Source of the DNA: Gemmatimonadaceae bacterium | GTDB taxonomy: Bacteria; Gemmatimonadota; Gemmatimonadetes; Gemmatimonadales; Gemmatimonadaceae | Reading direction: 5' to 3' | Assembly: GCA_035606695.1 (NCBI GenBank) | Contig: DATNEW010000013.1 | Coordinates: 1-64,000 of the forward strand | DNA length: 64,000 nucleotides | Shown here: piece after piece, positions 48,534 through 56,923 of the stretch | Layout: each line of letters opens with the position of its first letter | How positions within the stretch are numbered: the stretch's first letter is position 1 | The notes under the pieces: model-generated | What the model was told of the DNA's origin: nothing | What the model saw: only the letters and a program-made list of their open reading frames with translations | Database searches by the model: none | Program-made: the position numbers and the translations under genes

Positions 48534-48995
48534 ATGTCGCTTTCATTAAAACAGCAGCGCCCCGCGGGCGCACCGACGTTAATCGCGCTCAACGCACGGC
48601 GCGAGCGCCTGCGCTTTGCGGACTTCAGCTTCTCGCGCACCCCCTCCGGCCAGTGCTCGGCGGAAGTGTCGCTCGAGTGGGATAGCAACATGTACGTGGG
48701 TCGCGCGATCGGGCAATCGAGCCCGCTCGGCGATTTCCGTGTTGCGGCCGAGGCGTGCTTGCGTGCGCTCGAGGACTTCGCCAAGGGCGCCATGCACTTC
48801 GAGCTGCTCGGCATCAAGCACGTGCGCGCGTTCGATTCCAACCTGCTCATCGTTTCGGTTTCGCTGCGCGAAGAGCAGCAGCTCACGCGATTGGTCGGCT
48901 GCTACCTCGCTGAGACCGATACGCGGCGCGGCGCGGCAATGGCCGTCCTCAACGCGACGAACCGGGTGCTCGGCAACCACATCATGGCGCGGTAG
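48534..48995 (+). CDS. Conserved-looking cytoplasmic protein of unknown function
   Basis: A 153-residue soluble protein with alternating strands and helices: 'Ala-Glu-Val-Ser-Leu-Glu-Trp', then 'Ala-Ala-Glu-Ala-Cys-Leu-Arg-Ala-Leu-Glu', 'Phe-Glu-Leu-Leu-Gly-Ile', 'Val-Ser-Val-Ser-Leu', and a closing 'Ala-Met-Ala-Val-Leu-Asn-Ala-Thr-Asn-Arg'. The beta-alpha-beta plan resembles the regulatory domain of isopropylmalate synthase, but this is only an impression. A GAGG Shine-Dalgarno is present. The gene is followed by a good terminator. Confidence 0.72.
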   Translation: MSLSLKQQRPAGAPTLIALNARRERLRFADFSFSRTPSGQCSAEVSLEWDSNMYVGRAIGQSSPLGDFRVAAEACLRALEDFAKGAMHFELLGIKHVRAFDSNLLIVSVSLREEQQLTRLVGCYLAETDTRRGAAMAVLNATNRVLGNHIMAR

Positions 48996-49070
48996 CGATG
49001 GCCGACGGGCCCTCATCGAACGCCCGTCGAAGCATCGAGTGCCCTGATACATTCTGACTCGTCAAGCAAG

Positions 49071-49099
49071 CGCCGCCTCGTTGGCGGCGTTTGTCGTTT
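49071..49099 (+). terminator. Rho-independent terminator
   Basis: CGCCGCC, a five-base loop, GGCGGCG, then TTTGTCGTTT: a GC-rich stem with a T-rich tail, after the plus-strand gene ending at 48995 and before the lytic transglycosylase gene. Confidence 0.75.
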
Positions 49100-49115
49100 C
49101 TGGAGGGGAGCACGA

Positions 49116-50753
49116 GTGACGCGTCGCACACTTTCGATTTCCGCTGCTCTGGTCGCTGCCGCAAGTTGCGCGCGTCCGAGCTCGACCATACAGCCCGCAC
49201 CCAGCGCACAGCCGGCGAACGCGTCTGTCGTTCAGCAGGCGACGCCAGTCGCGGCTCCGACACCGAGCGTGACCGCGCCCGCGACTGCGCCCGCGCCGGA
49301 CAGCGTCACGGTGAGCACGACGGATGTCGCGCGCCGAGCGACGGAGGTGTTTGGCGGCGATAGTGTGCCTGCCGCGAGTGCACCCGTCGACTCCGCGATG
49401 GGGCCGTCGTGGGACATCTCGGTGCGTGAGTACGAGTCGACCGACCGCGTCGAGCATTACGTGCGCGTGTTCAGTGGCCAGGCCAAGGAGCGCATCGAAG
49501 CACGCCTCGAGCGCGGCACGCGTTACGAGCCGATGATTCGCGCCAAGATGCGCGAAGGCGGCTTGCCCGAAGACATGTATTATCTCGCGCTCATCGAGAG
49601 CGGTTTCGATCCGAACGCGTACTCGCGCGCCGCGGCGGTGGGGATGTGGCAGTTCATGACGTCCACGGGCCGCGACATGGGTCTGCGCGTGGATTGGTGG
49701 ATCGACGAGCGCCGCGATCCCGTGAAGTCGACCACGGCCGCGGTGCGGTTCATCAAAGGACTCCGCGATCAATTCGGCTCGTTGTACCTCGCGGCGGCGG
49801 CGTACAACGGCGGCCCCGGACGCGTCGCGCGCGGGTTGAGCCGCTACGCGGACGACCTCGAGGGCACGTCGGGCGAAGATCTCTTCTTCGCCTTGGCGGA
49901 AAAGGATTATCTGCGCAACGAGACGCGCGAGTACGTGCCGCAGTTGATCGCCGCGGCGTTGATCGCGAAGGAGCCGGCGCGGTACGGCATGAAGTTCGGC
50001 ACGCTGCCGCCGTTCGCGTACGATTCGACGCGCGTCGGCAGCGGCACGCCGCTCGCGGCGATCGCGCAGGCGTCGAACGCGACCGTCGAAGCGATTCGCG
50101 AGCTGAATCCACAGGTATTGCGTGGCGTGACGCCGCCGCGCGACTCGACGTGGATTCGCCTGCCCCAGGGTGCGGCCGACAGCTTCGCCGTTCGCTTCGC
50201 CGATCTTCCAAAGAGCACCCGGGTCGGTCTCTTCACGCTCGAGTCCAGGAAGGGCCAGACGCTCGACGTCATCGCCGAGAAGAACGGCGTCTCCGCGCGG
50301 GCGTTAGAGCTTTATAATCCGTCGCTCAAGCGGCTGAAGAGCGGACGCCTCGTACCTGGCCAGAGTGTGCTCGTGCCGACCCCCGCGGTCGCGTCGGCGG
50401 CGTCCTCGGTGCCCGATCCGTCGATCGAACGTTTCGGCGGCGCAAGCTCGAAGACCATCGCGGTTCACGTCGTGAAGTCGGGCGAGACGCTCAGCGGGAT
50501 CGCAAAAAAGTACAAGACCACGACCGCGATGTTGATGAAGCGCAACGGGCTGCGGAAGCCGTTGATTTTCCCGGGCCAGTCACTCGTGGTGACCGGCGCG
50601 GCGTCGAGAGGTAGAGTGGCCGCGAAGACGAATAAGAAAAGTGTGAAGTCGGCGACCGCCTCCAGGAAAGCCGCCTCGGCGAAGAAAAGCGCACCGGCGA
50701 AGAAAGCCGTGGCCGCGACGAAGAAGCGGCACGCGAAGAAGGCAGCCCGCTAG
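49116..50753 (+). CDS. mltD: MltD-like LysM lytic transglycosylase
   Basis: A 545-residue lipoprotein that cleaves peptidoglycan. The GTG start follows a GGAGGGGAG. A lipobox ends Ala-Ala-Ala-Ser-Cys near residue 18. After a long Ala/Pro/Thr linker, the SLT domain has catalytic Glu161 (Leu-Ile-Glu-Ser-Gly-Phe), followed by Gly-Met-Trp-Gln-Phe-Met and Tyr-Asn-Gly-Gly. Two LysM-type domains follow at about 375-420 and 450-495. The C-terminus is a run of about 40 Lys/Ala residues, which is unusual and could bind acidic wall polymers or DNA. Confidence 0.9.
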   Translation: MTRRTLSISAALVAAASCARPSSTIQPAPSAQPANASVVQQATPVAAPTPSVTAPATAPAPDSVTVSTTDVARRATEVFGGDSVPAASAPVDSAMGPSWDISVREYESTDRVEHYVRVFSGQAKERIEARLERGTRYEPMIRAKMREGGLPEDMYYLALIESGFDPNAYSRAAAVGMWQFMTSTGRDMGLRVDWWIDERRDPVKSTTAAVRFIKGLRDQFGSLYLAAAAYNGGPGRVARGLSRYADDLEGTSGEDLFFALAEKDYLRNETREYVPQLIAAALIAKEPARYGMKFGTLPPFAYDSTRVGSGTPLAAIAQASNATVEAIRELNPQVLRGVTPPRDSTWIRLPQGAADSFAVRFADLPKSTRVGLFTLESRKGQTLDVIAEKNGVSARALELYNPSLKRLKSGRLVPGQSVLVPTPAVASAASSVPDPSIERFGGASSKTIAVHVVKSGETLSGIAKKYKTTTAMLMKRNGLRKPLIFPGQSLVVTGAASRGRVAAKTNKKSVKSATASRKAASAKKSAPAKKAVAATKKRHAKKAAR

Positions 50754-50862
50754 CCGGTCGGCACCAACGACGGAGCACCGGGTATTGGGTGCTCGATGCT
50801 CCCGAACAAGTTGCGTGAGTATCTCGGTGATTGGGCCGACCGAAAATCTATTCGCTGAAAGC

Positions 50863-50972
50863 CGAAGGACCCCTGCATACCAAGGAGAAGATTTCCTCGG
50901 CGCGCAGGGGTCCTTCGCTCACTTCGTTCGCTCAGGATGACAGTTATTGAGCTTCGTACGCTCAGAATGACA
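50863..50972. repeat. Hairpin and CATCCTGAG-type repeat cluster
   Basis: CGAAGGACCCCTGC at 50863-50876 pairs exactly with GCAGGGGTCCTTCG at 50904-50917; an inner short hairpin lies in the loop. Immediately after, CTTCGTTCGCTCAGGATGACAG and a related CGCTCAGAATGACAG copy belong to the family seen near 38580. The 251-base region between the convergent genes holds no gene. Confidence 0.7.
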
Positions 50973-51004
50973 GGGAGTTACGTTCGCTCCACGCCGACCT
51001 GAGT

Positions 51005-51721
51005 CTAGTTCTGCAACAATCCCTTTCCCTTGTAATCCTTCATCACCCAACGGTCGTACCCGTTCCCGGGATTTACCCCGGCGTGCACGTCACGCGTTAC
51101 GGCGTCTTCCCCTCGATTGTAGGCCAGCAGGGCGAGACGAACGTTGCCATGGTACAGATCGATCAGGTTTCTCAGATAGCGCATCCCAATCCGGAGATTG
51201 GTCTCGCCATGAAAGAGCTGATCGCGGCTGACGTTCTTTTCATACAACTTCGCCGTACTGGGCATGAGCTGCGTCAGACCGACCGCGCCCACCTTGCTGA
51301 TCGCATGCTCGTTGAATTCGCTCTCCAACCGCACCAGGCGGAAGGCCAGCTCGGGATCGATTCCTTCCCGCAACGACGCATCGAACACCTTTCCTGCCAT
51401 TCCTGCCGGGATTCCGTACTTGGTCGAGTACTGAATGATCTTGTCGGCCCGCTCAAATTGGGCGCGGACGAGATTCAGCTCTCCCTGAGTCGACTCCAGC
51501 TCCGAGCGCAGCTTCCGAGATGTCGTACCCGACCCCAGCGAAAAGAGCCCGCCATGGTCCTCGGCCGCCACGGGTTCGGCGTTCGCCGGAGTGGACTTGC
51601 GGCTCGCGATGACAATGGTCGTCACCGTGATCGAACAGGCAAGAAAGAGGGCTTGCTTCAGCCTTCTGATCCGCCTCGCCGCGTCTCCCCGGTGGACGTA
51701 CGTCCCACGTAGGTCGCGCAT
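51005..51721 (-). CDS. Membrane-anchored SLT-type lytic transglycosylase
   Basis: A 238-residue protein with one N-terminal transmembrane helix (about 22-40), a coiled coil (65-100), and a lysozyme-like SLT domain (100-235). Catalytic Glu133 lies in 'Arg-Leu-Glu-Ser-Glu-Phe', with 'Gly-Ala-Val-Gly-Leu-Thr-Gln-Leu-Met-Pro' and 'Leu-Ala-Leu-Leu-Ala-Tyr-Asn-Arg-Gly'. It should cut peptidoglycan from its membrane anchor. It faces the MltD-like gene. Confidence 0.88.
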   Translation of the reverse strand: MRDLRGTYVHRGDAARRIRRLKQALFLACSITVTTIVIASRKSTPANAEPVAAEDHGGLFSLGSGTTSRKLRSELESTQGELNLVRAQFERADKIIQYSTKYGIPAGMAGKVFDASLREGIDPELAFRLVRLESEFNEHAISKVGAVGLTQLMPSTAKLYEKNVSRDQLFHGETNLRIGMRYLRNLIDLYHGNVRLALLAYNRGEDAVTRDVHAGVNPGNGYDRWVMKDYKGKGLLQN

Positions 51722-51787
51722 AAGTTTTTTGTCGGCAACAGGTTAACTACGTGCTTGGCAGAACAGCCTGCCTAGCACACCTGCACA

Positions 51788-52291
51788 TTAGGGGGCAGGC
51801 ACCATGCCATCAACTCTTGAATATTCGCCGCCAGTTCCACCTGACTTCTGGGCCAACGATATATCGGCGATCTCCATGCCCTTATCCAACGCCTTCGCCA
51901 TGTCGTACACAGTCAATAAAGCGACAGACACCGCCGTGAGTGCCTCCATTTCCACGCCTGTCCGACCATTTGTGCGCACCGTCACCTCGGCGCGAACACC
52001 AGGGAGCGATTGATCGGGCGTCAGCTGCACCTGAACGTCGGTCAACCCCAGCGGGTGGCAGAGCGGTATCAAATCCGACGTCTTTTTTGCCGCCATCACC
52101 CCAGCCACGCGCGCCACACCCAGCACGTCGCCCTTCTTGACCTCGGCCTTCACGATGGCCCCGAGCGTCGCCGCCCGCATGCGAATGAGGCCGGTCGCGC
52201 GGGCCACTCGCTGGGTCTCGGGCTTGCCCGAAACGTCGACCATCCGCGCTTCGCCGGAGTCGGCGACGTGAGACAATTTTTTATCTGACAT
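51788..52291 (-). CDS. moaC: Cyclic pyranopterin monophosphate synthase MoaC
   Basis: A 167-residue MoaC, which makes cyclic pyranopterin monophosphate in molybdenum cofactor synthesis. It has Met-Val-Asp-Val-Ser, [12 protein letters not shown], Val-Glu-Met-Glu-Ala-Leu-Thr and Lys-Ser-Gly-Gly, all diagnostic. No other moa gene is adjacent. The start overlaps no gene; a CATCCTGAG-type repeat lies just upstream. Confidence 0.97.
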   Translation of the reverse strand: MSDKKLSHVADSGEARMVDVSGKPETQRVARATGLIRMRAATLGAIVKAEVKKGDVLGVARVAGVMAAKKTSDLIPLCHPLGLTDVQVQLTPDQSLPGVRAEVTVRTNGRTGVEMEALTAVSVALLTVYDMAKALDKGMEIADISLAQKSGGTGGEYSRVDGMVPAP

Positions 52292-52308
52292 GGCCTCGTT
52301 TTGCCTCT

Positions 52309-52335
52309 GTCGTCCTGAGCGAAGCGGAGGACCTG
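52309..52335. repeat. CATCCTGAG-type repeat, partial
   Basis: GTCGTCCTGAGCGAAGCGGAGGAC forms a short near-palindrome and matches the core of the copies near 38580 and 57758. It sits in the 57-base space between moaC and holB, both on the minus strand. Confidence 0.6.
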
Positions 52336-52348
52336 CTCTGCTTGGATA

Positions 52349-53428
52349 TCATCCCACCAATGGGGCGATCTGCCGCAGCAGCGACGCCGTGATGAGCTGC
52401 GGATTCACGTTGCCATAGGCGCGCTCCTTCGCGTGCTCCACCGCGTCCATGGCCTGAGCCGCACCGCTCGCCGCGCGCGTGTCACCGTTCGTCGCGGCCG
52501 CGCGTGCGCGATCGTGCAGCAGCACCGTCAGCGCCTCGAGCGTGTCGGTGAACTTGCCGCGCGCTCCGGCACCTCCCTGCGCGAGCGAGACGCGCATCCG
52601 CCGCCCCCGGTCGGGCGCCGATGCGGCTTCGAGCAACCGCTCGGCATTGGTGAGTGCCGTCTTCCACGCCCCATAGCCGACCACTCGCCCAGGCGCGCCG
52701 CCGGCGAGCCGCACCAGCTCGTCCGTTCGACCGCTGCCCGAATCGATCTGTGACGCCACCGTCGAATCGCCGAGGAATGCTTCGACCTCGCGGTCGCTGA
52801 GCGGCGCGACGCGCACGGCGACGACACGCGAGCGAATCGTCGGCAGCAGCGCGCCCGGCTCGCTCGAGGTGAGAATGATCGTGGTGTCCGCCGGCGGCTC
52901 CTCGAGCAGCTTGAGAAACGCGTTCGCGGCCTGATCCGATCCTTCCTGCACGACCATGTGCTCCGCGTCTCCGATGACGATGACTTTGCGCTTTGCCATC
53001 GCCGGCGACATTGACGCCGTTTGCACCAGCGCGCGGATCGTCGCGACGAAAATGCCCTGATCGCCCGCCGACCGTTCGTACACGCCACCGTTCTGCATTC
53101 GCTCGGCGATTCCTTCGGCGATGTCCCCGCGAATGTCGTCGAGATCCGGATCGCTGTTGCCCTTGAGCCGCTCGCGCGGAAAGAACCAGTGGAGGTCGGG
53201 ATGCTGGAGCTCCGCCGTCATGCGGCACGTCTTGCACTCGCCGCAGGGCGCGTCGGGTCGATTAGAGTTCTCGCACAGAAGCAGCCGGCCGAGCCAGAGG
53301 GCGACTTGCTGTTTGCCGACGCCGCGCGCGCCTTGGAGCAAGAGGCTCGACGGCAGCGCGCCGCGGTGGACGGTGTCGCGCAGGCGCGCCTTGAGCGCGG
53401 CGTGGCCGTACAGAGGGAGCAGGGGCAC
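52349..53428 (-). CDS. holB: DNA polymerase III delta prime subunit (HolB)
   Basis: A 359-residue clamp-loader subunit. It has the AAA+ fold with Gly-Ala-Arg-Gly-Val-Gly-Lys-Gln (Walker A-like), a four-Cys zinc module (Cys-Glu-Asn..Cys-Gly-Glu-Cys-Lys-Thr-Cys), 'Ala-Asn-Ala-Phe-Leu-Lys-Leu-Leu-Glu-Glu-Pro' and 'Leu-Thr-Ser-Ser-Glu-Pro-Gly-Ala-Leu-Leu-Pro-Thr-Ile-Arg-Ser-Arg'. A frame runs up to 53482, but the GTG at 53428 begins the expected Pro-Leu-Leu-Pro-Leu-Tyr-Gly-His; upstream the frame enters the palindromic element. The Walker A has no change at its Lys. Confidence 0.9.
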   Translation of the reverse strand: MPLLPLYGHAALKARLRDTVHRGALPSSLLLQGARGVGKQQVALWLGRLLLCENSNRPDAPCGECKTCRMTAELQHPDLHWFFPRERLKGNSDPDLDDIRGDIAEGIAERMQNGGVYERSAGDQGIFVATIRALVQTASMSPAMAKRKVIVIGDAEHMVVQEGSDQAANAFLKLLEEPPADTTIILTSSEPGALLPTIRSRVVAVRVAPLSDREVEAFLGDSTVASQIDSGSGRTDELVRLAGGAPGRVVGYGAWKTALTNAERLLEAASAPDRGRRMRVSLAQGGAGARGKFTDTLEALTVLLHDRARAAATNGDTRAASGAAQAMDAVEHAKERAYGNVNPQLITASLLRQIAPLVG

Positions 53429-53470
53429 GACGTTGAACTTAGTGTCCGGAGGTGGCGGTGCAAAAAAAAT

Positions 53471-53591
53471 CAAAACGACCACGTCTGGCCGGATCTGACG
53501 AGATCTGTTTGCTCCGCGAGGCCATCCGAGTCCTTCGGGCGGAGCAACCGATCTTGTCAGATTTGATCAGATCTGGTCGTTCTCCGTTTTG
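53471..53591. repeat. 121-bp imperfect palindrome
   Basis: The two halves (53471-53517 and 53540-53591) are imperfect complements: CAAAACG at one end and CGTTTTG at the other, with inner matches such as ATCTGAC(G/A)AGATC and GTT(T)GCTCCGC. The centre near 53527 holds a small CCGAG..CTTCGG loop. It lies directly upstream of holB and reaches into the 3' end of the macro-domain gene, where it supplies the last ten codons or so and the stop. It has no coding capacity of its own. Confidence 0.7.
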
Positions 53592-54085
53592 TTGCCGCCG
53601 AGGAGGTGCGTGTACAGGGAGAGATTCTCTGCGTCGAACATGCACGCCACGATCCGCGCGAACTCGTCTTCGTGCGCCCGCATCACCCGCACCGCAATCG
53701 CCGCGGCCGCAGGCTTTGGATACCCGTACACCCCCGTCGAGATCGCCGGAAACGCGATCGACCGCACATCGCCCGCCTCACGCGCCCGCGCGAACGACGA
53801 CTCGTACGCCTTCGCGAGCAGCTCCGGTTCGCCGCGGCTCCCACCATGCCACACGGGGCCGACCGCGTGAATCACATACCTCGCGGGCAGATGATATCCT
53901 TTCGTCAGCACCGCGCCGCCGGTCGGGCAGCCGTCGTACCGCGAAAGCTCTCGCATCAGATCCGGCCCCGCCGCCCGATGGATCGCGCCGTCAACGCCAC
54001 CACCGCCGGCGAGCGCGCTGTTCGCCGCGTTGACGATCGCATCGACCGCGAGCTTGGTGATGTCGCCCCGAATAATCTCGATCAT
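53567..54085 (-). CDS. Macro-domain protein, YmdB type
   Basis: A 172-residue macro domain, of the type that removes the acetyl group from O-acetyl-ADP-ribose or ADP-ribose from proteins. Present: Gly-Asp-Ile-Thr near residue 6, Val-Asn-Ala-Ala-Asn, Gly-Gly-Gly-Gly-Val-Asp-Gly-Ala-Ile, 'Ala-Val-Gly-Pro-x-Trp' and 'Ser-Thr-Gly-Val-Tyr-Gly-Tyr-Pro'. The usual start Met-Ile-Glu-Ile-Ile-Arg-Gly fits the ATG at 54085, although the frame opens at 54133. The last residues come from the palindromic element at 53471. Confidence 0.92.
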   Translation of the reverse strand: MIEIIRGDITKLAVDAIVNAANSALAGGGGVDGAIHRAAGPDLMRELSRYDGCPTGGAVLTKGYHLPARYVIHAVGPVWHGGSRGEPELLAKAYESSFARAREAGDVRSIAFPAISTGVYGYPKPAAAAIAVRVMRAHEDEFARIVACMFDAENLSLYTHLLGGNKTENDQI

Positions 54086-54154
54086 GCGCGTGCCCGTTGG
54101 GTTGCCGATCGCGTGCAAAGCGAATACGGTCATGCGTCCGCCAACTCACAGAAT

Positions 54155-55315
54155 ATGCATCGGCATGCGCTTCCGTCATTGTTCTCGCCGCTCATCGCCC
54201 TCTCGTTCATGACCGCGGTGACCTGCTCCGCCAACGCGCAACGTGCTCGTGCGCGCGACTTGGGCGTCAAACCCGGCGTGTTTGCACCAGGCAAACTCAA
54301 TGCAATCACCGACGTCGATGGCGTGCGCGTCGGTCAGACGACGGTGATCATCGGCGACTCGGTACGCACCGGCGTCACGGCGATTCTTCCGCACGGCGGC
54401 AACCTGTATCAGGACCGCGTGCCGGCCGCGCTCCACGTCGGCAACGGCTTCGGCAAGATCACCGGCGTCACGCAGCTCCGCGAGCTCGGCGAGCTCGAGA
54501 CGCCGATTCTGCTCACCTGCACGCTGTGCGTCTGGAAGGCGGCCGACGCCATGGTCGGTTATCTCCTCGAGCAGCCCGGCATGAACACCGTTCGGTCGAT
54601 CAATCCGGTGGTGGCCGAGACGAATGATGGAACGCTGAATGAGATTCGCGCGCGGCCGATCACGCCCGACAACGTTCGCAGCGCGATCACATCGGCGTCG
54701 AGCGGACCGGTTGCGGAAGGCGCCGTGGGAGCGGGAACCGGGACGATCGCGTTCGGATGGAAAGGCGGCATCGGCACGTCGTCGCGCGTGCTGCCGCAAT
54801 CGCTCGGCGGCTTTACCGTCGGCGTGCTCGTGCAAACCAACTTCGGCGGCATTCTCCAGATCCTCGGCGCCCCGGTGGGGAAGGAGCTCGGGCAGTACGC
54901 GTTTCAGCACGAGGCGCAGTCGCCGGGCGATCGCGGCGATGGATCGTGCGTGATGGTCGTCGCGACCGATGCGCCGCTGTCGGATCGCAACCTCGAGCGT
55001 CTGGCCGCGCGCGCGATCATGGGCCTGTCGCGCACGGGCTCGTCGGCCGCGAACGGATCCGGCGATTACGTGCTCGCGTTCTCGACGAGCACCAAGGTAC
55101 GTCGCGCGTTCAACGCGCAGCGGTTGCAGACCGAGGAATTGGCGAACGAGCAGATGTCCGGATTGTTCCAGGCGACCGTGGAAGCGACGGAAGAGGCGAT
55201 CTACAACTCGCTCTTCATGGCGACGACGACCACCGCGAACGGCCACACGATCCAGGCGCTGCCGCTCGACCAGGTGCGCGCGATATTAGAGAAGTATCAT
55301 GTCGCGGATCGATGA
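54155..55315 (+). CDS. Exported P1-family (DmpA-like) aminopeptidase
   Basis: A 386-residue exported Ntn-type hydrolase. The signal peptide ends near residue 28. The self-processing nucleophile is Ser264 in Gly-Asp-Gly-Ser-Cys, the site where DmpA-type enzymes cut themselves into two chains. Other family marks are Asn-Ala-Ile-Thr-Asp-Val-Asp-Gly-Val-Arg-Val-Gly and 'Ala-Val-Gly-Ala-Gly-Thr-Gly'. These enzymes release N-terminal L- or D-residues or beta-peptides. The ATG at 54155 begins the signal peptide; upstream start codons would cross the divergent macro-domain gene. Confidence 0.9.
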   Translation: MHRHALPSLFSPLIALSFMTAVTCSANAQRARARDLGVKPGVFAPGKLNAITDVDGVRVGQTTVIIGDSVRTGVTAILPHGGNLYQDRVPAALHVGNGFGKITGVTQLRELGELETPILLTCTLCVWKAADAMVGYLLEQPGMNTVRSINPVVAETNDGTLNEIRARPITPDNVRSAITSASSGPVAEGAVGAGTGTIAFGWKGGIGTSSRVLPQSLGGFTVGVLVQTNFGGILQILGAPVGKELGQYAFQHEAQSPGDRGDGSCVMVVATDAPLSDRNLERLAARAIMGLSRTGSSAANGSGDYVLAFSTSTKVRRAFNAQRLQTEELANEQMSGLFQATVEATEEAIYNSLFMATTTTANGHTIQALPLDQVRAILEKYHVADR

Positions 55316-55449
55316 TCCGCTGAAGCGGGCCGGGCTGTTTGTCGCGAAGTGTCCGGCGTTCCGACGATGCGTTCGACTTGGCCACTGCGCCGGCTCGCCG
55401 TCGGCATGCTTCCTGACATTGATCGGGGTGACCTACACGCGAGGCATCC

Positions 55450-55779
55450 ATGGGCGGCAAGCGACCTGACCAGCACAATATCGATCCCGGCGAAGCGGGG
55501 TCGACCAATTATCAGTGGCGCGGCGAAGGCCGCAGCCAGGAAGAGCACATCATGAATGAAGACAAACGGCACCTCGCCGCGAACCGGGATGAACAGCCGA
55601 TGATCCCCGAGGAGCAGGTGAATCCGGCGCTGCGCGAGCTGCGCGAACGGAAGGCGGGGAATCGCGGGGAAGGAACGAGCGGCAACACGGATGAGCGTGG
55701 GAACATGAGCGCGGACGCGCGCGTCGACGAGCAATCGGAAGAGAGCTTTCCCGCGAGCGATCCGCCGCAACAGCCGTAA
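55450..55779 (+). CDS. Small hydrophilic protein with ESFPASDPP motif
   Basis: A 109-residue polar protein, rich in Glu, Arg, Asn, Gln and Gly, likely disordered. It ends in Glu-Glu-Ser-Phe-Pro-Ala-Ser-Asp-Pro-Pro, a motif that I recognise from small uncharacterised bacterial proteins. A GAGG Shine-Dalgarno is present. Length and start are plausible; function unknown. Confidence 0.65.
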   Translation: MGGKRPDQHNIDPGEAGSTNYQWRGEGRSQEEHIMNEDKRHLAANRDEQPMIPEEQVNPALRELRERKAGNRGEGTSGNTDERGNMSADARVDEQSEESFPASDPPQQP

Positions 55780-55793
55780 CGGCCGTTAAGCTA

Positions 55794-55821
55794 ACTTTAC
55801 ACTGTAAAGTACTTGCTATGA
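55794..55821. promoter_or_regulatory. Operator-like palindrome and -10 box
   Basis: ACTTTACA, one base, TGTAAAGT is a perfect eight-base inverted repeat at 55794-55810. Directly after it, TATGAT at 55816-55821 is a good -10 hexamer; TTTACA inside the palindrome could act as a -35 with short spacing. A repressor bound there would block RNA polymerase. The downstream pair contains a winged-helix regulator that might bind it. Confidence 0.6.
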
Positions 55822-55850
55822 TTGGCTCGGGGCGTTATCCTGAGCCCATT

Positions 55851-56477
55851 ATGGCATCAGTCACTCCACTCCGTCCCCGCCGTTCCACAGGCGCATCCGG
55901 CCCGCCCGAAATGCAGGCGCGCGCCATGGACAACCTGCGGTTCATCCGCGGCATCATGGAAAGCGCGGCCACCTTCACCGCCGTCTCCGGGTGGGGGCAG
56001 GTCGCCATCGGCCTGACTGCCATGGGCGCGGCCGCGGTTGCGTCGCGGCAAACGCTGCCGTGGGCCTGGGTTGCCACCTGGCTGGCCGAGGCGGGCATCG
56101 CGATGGGCATCTCGATCGCGTCGATGACGATCAAGGCGCACCTCGCCAACCAGCCGCTCCTCACCGGGCCTGTTAGAAAACTCATATTGAGCTTCGCGCC
56201 GGCGATGTGCGTCGGTGTCGTCCTTACCGCGCTGTTCGTCGACCGTGGGATGTTCTCGCTCCTGCCCAGCATGTGGCTCATGCTCTACGGCGCCGCGGTC
56301 GTCAGCGCCGGAACGTACTCGGTGCGCAGCGTACCGGTGATGGGCGCCGCGTTCATGTTCGCGGGCCTCGTCGCGCTCTTCATGCCGCCGGCCGCGCGCA
56401 GCATGGTGATGTTCTCCGGGTTCGGTCTTCTGCACATCCTGTTCGGGCTCTGGATTGCGCGGAGGCACGGTGGCTAA
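55851..56477 (+). CDS. Polytopic membrane protein next to a regulator
   Basis: A 208-residue membrane protein with about six hydrophobic helices after a basic, Pro-containing N-terminus. I chose the ATG at 55851; an ATG at 55818 overlaps the apparent -10 box. No family recognised. It overlaps the winged-helix regulator gene by eight bases, so the pair probably forms a membrane-signal/regulator or regulated-transporter unit. Confidence 0.72.
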   Translation: MASVTPLRPRRSTGASGPPEMQARAMDNLRFIRGIMESAATFTAVSGWGQVAIGLTAMGAAAVASRQTLPWAWVATWLAEAGIAMGISIASMTIKAHLANQPLLTGPVRKLILSFAPAMCVGVVLTALFVDRGMFSLLPSMWLMLYGAAVVSAGTYSVRSVPVMGAAFMFAGLVALFMPPAARSMVMFSGFGLLHILFGLWIARRHGG

Positions 56478-56859
56478 GCCGCAACGCGGACGGCGTGCCG
56501 ACGCGCACGACAAGGACGCCGTCGCCGCGCCGCTGCGCACGGTGCGCGGCAAGGCCGCGGCCGAAGGACCGCTCGCGCTCGACCGCCTCATTCACGAACG
56601 CCTGCGCCTCGGAATCCTGAGCGCGCTCGCCGTGAACGAGTCGCTCAGCTTCAACGATCTCAAAAAGCTGATGCAGACGACGGACGGCAACTTGAGCGTG
56701 CACGCGCGCAAGCTCGAGGAAGCCGGCTACATCGCGTGCGCCAAGTCCTTCGAAGGGCGCATGCCCAAAACCGAATACACGATTACCGCCCCCGGGCGGC
56801 GAGCGCTCGAACGCTATCTCGATCACATGGAAGCGCTCATCAAGTTGACGCGCGGCTGA
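56470..56859 (+). CDS. Winged-helix transcriptional regulator (HTH_34-like)
   Basis: A 129-residue DNA-binding protein. A basic N-terminal tail of about 35 residues precedes the winged helix: 'Leu-Ile-His-Glu-Arg-Leu-Arg-Leu-Gly-Ile-Leu-Ser-Ala-Leu', 'Leu-Ser-Phe-Asn-Asp-Leu-Lys', 'Thr-Asp-Gly-Asn-Leu-Ser-Val-His', and wing 'Pro-Lys-Thr-Glu-Tyr'. The GTG at 56470 has a GGAGG four bases upstream and overlaps the membrane protein gene by eight bases. Likely target: the palindrome at 55794. Confidence 0.85.
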   Translation: MAKPQRGRRADAHDKDAVAAPLRTVRGKAAAEGPLALDRLIHERLRLGILSALAVNESLSFNDLKKLMQTTDGNLSVHARKLEEAGYIACAKSFEGRMPKTEYTITAPGRRALERYLDHMEALIKLTRG

Positions 56860-56923
56860 ATGCGTTTCACTCCGTGTCCTCCGGAACCGTCGCCTCACCC
56901 GCACCCATTCTCGCCACTCTGAC

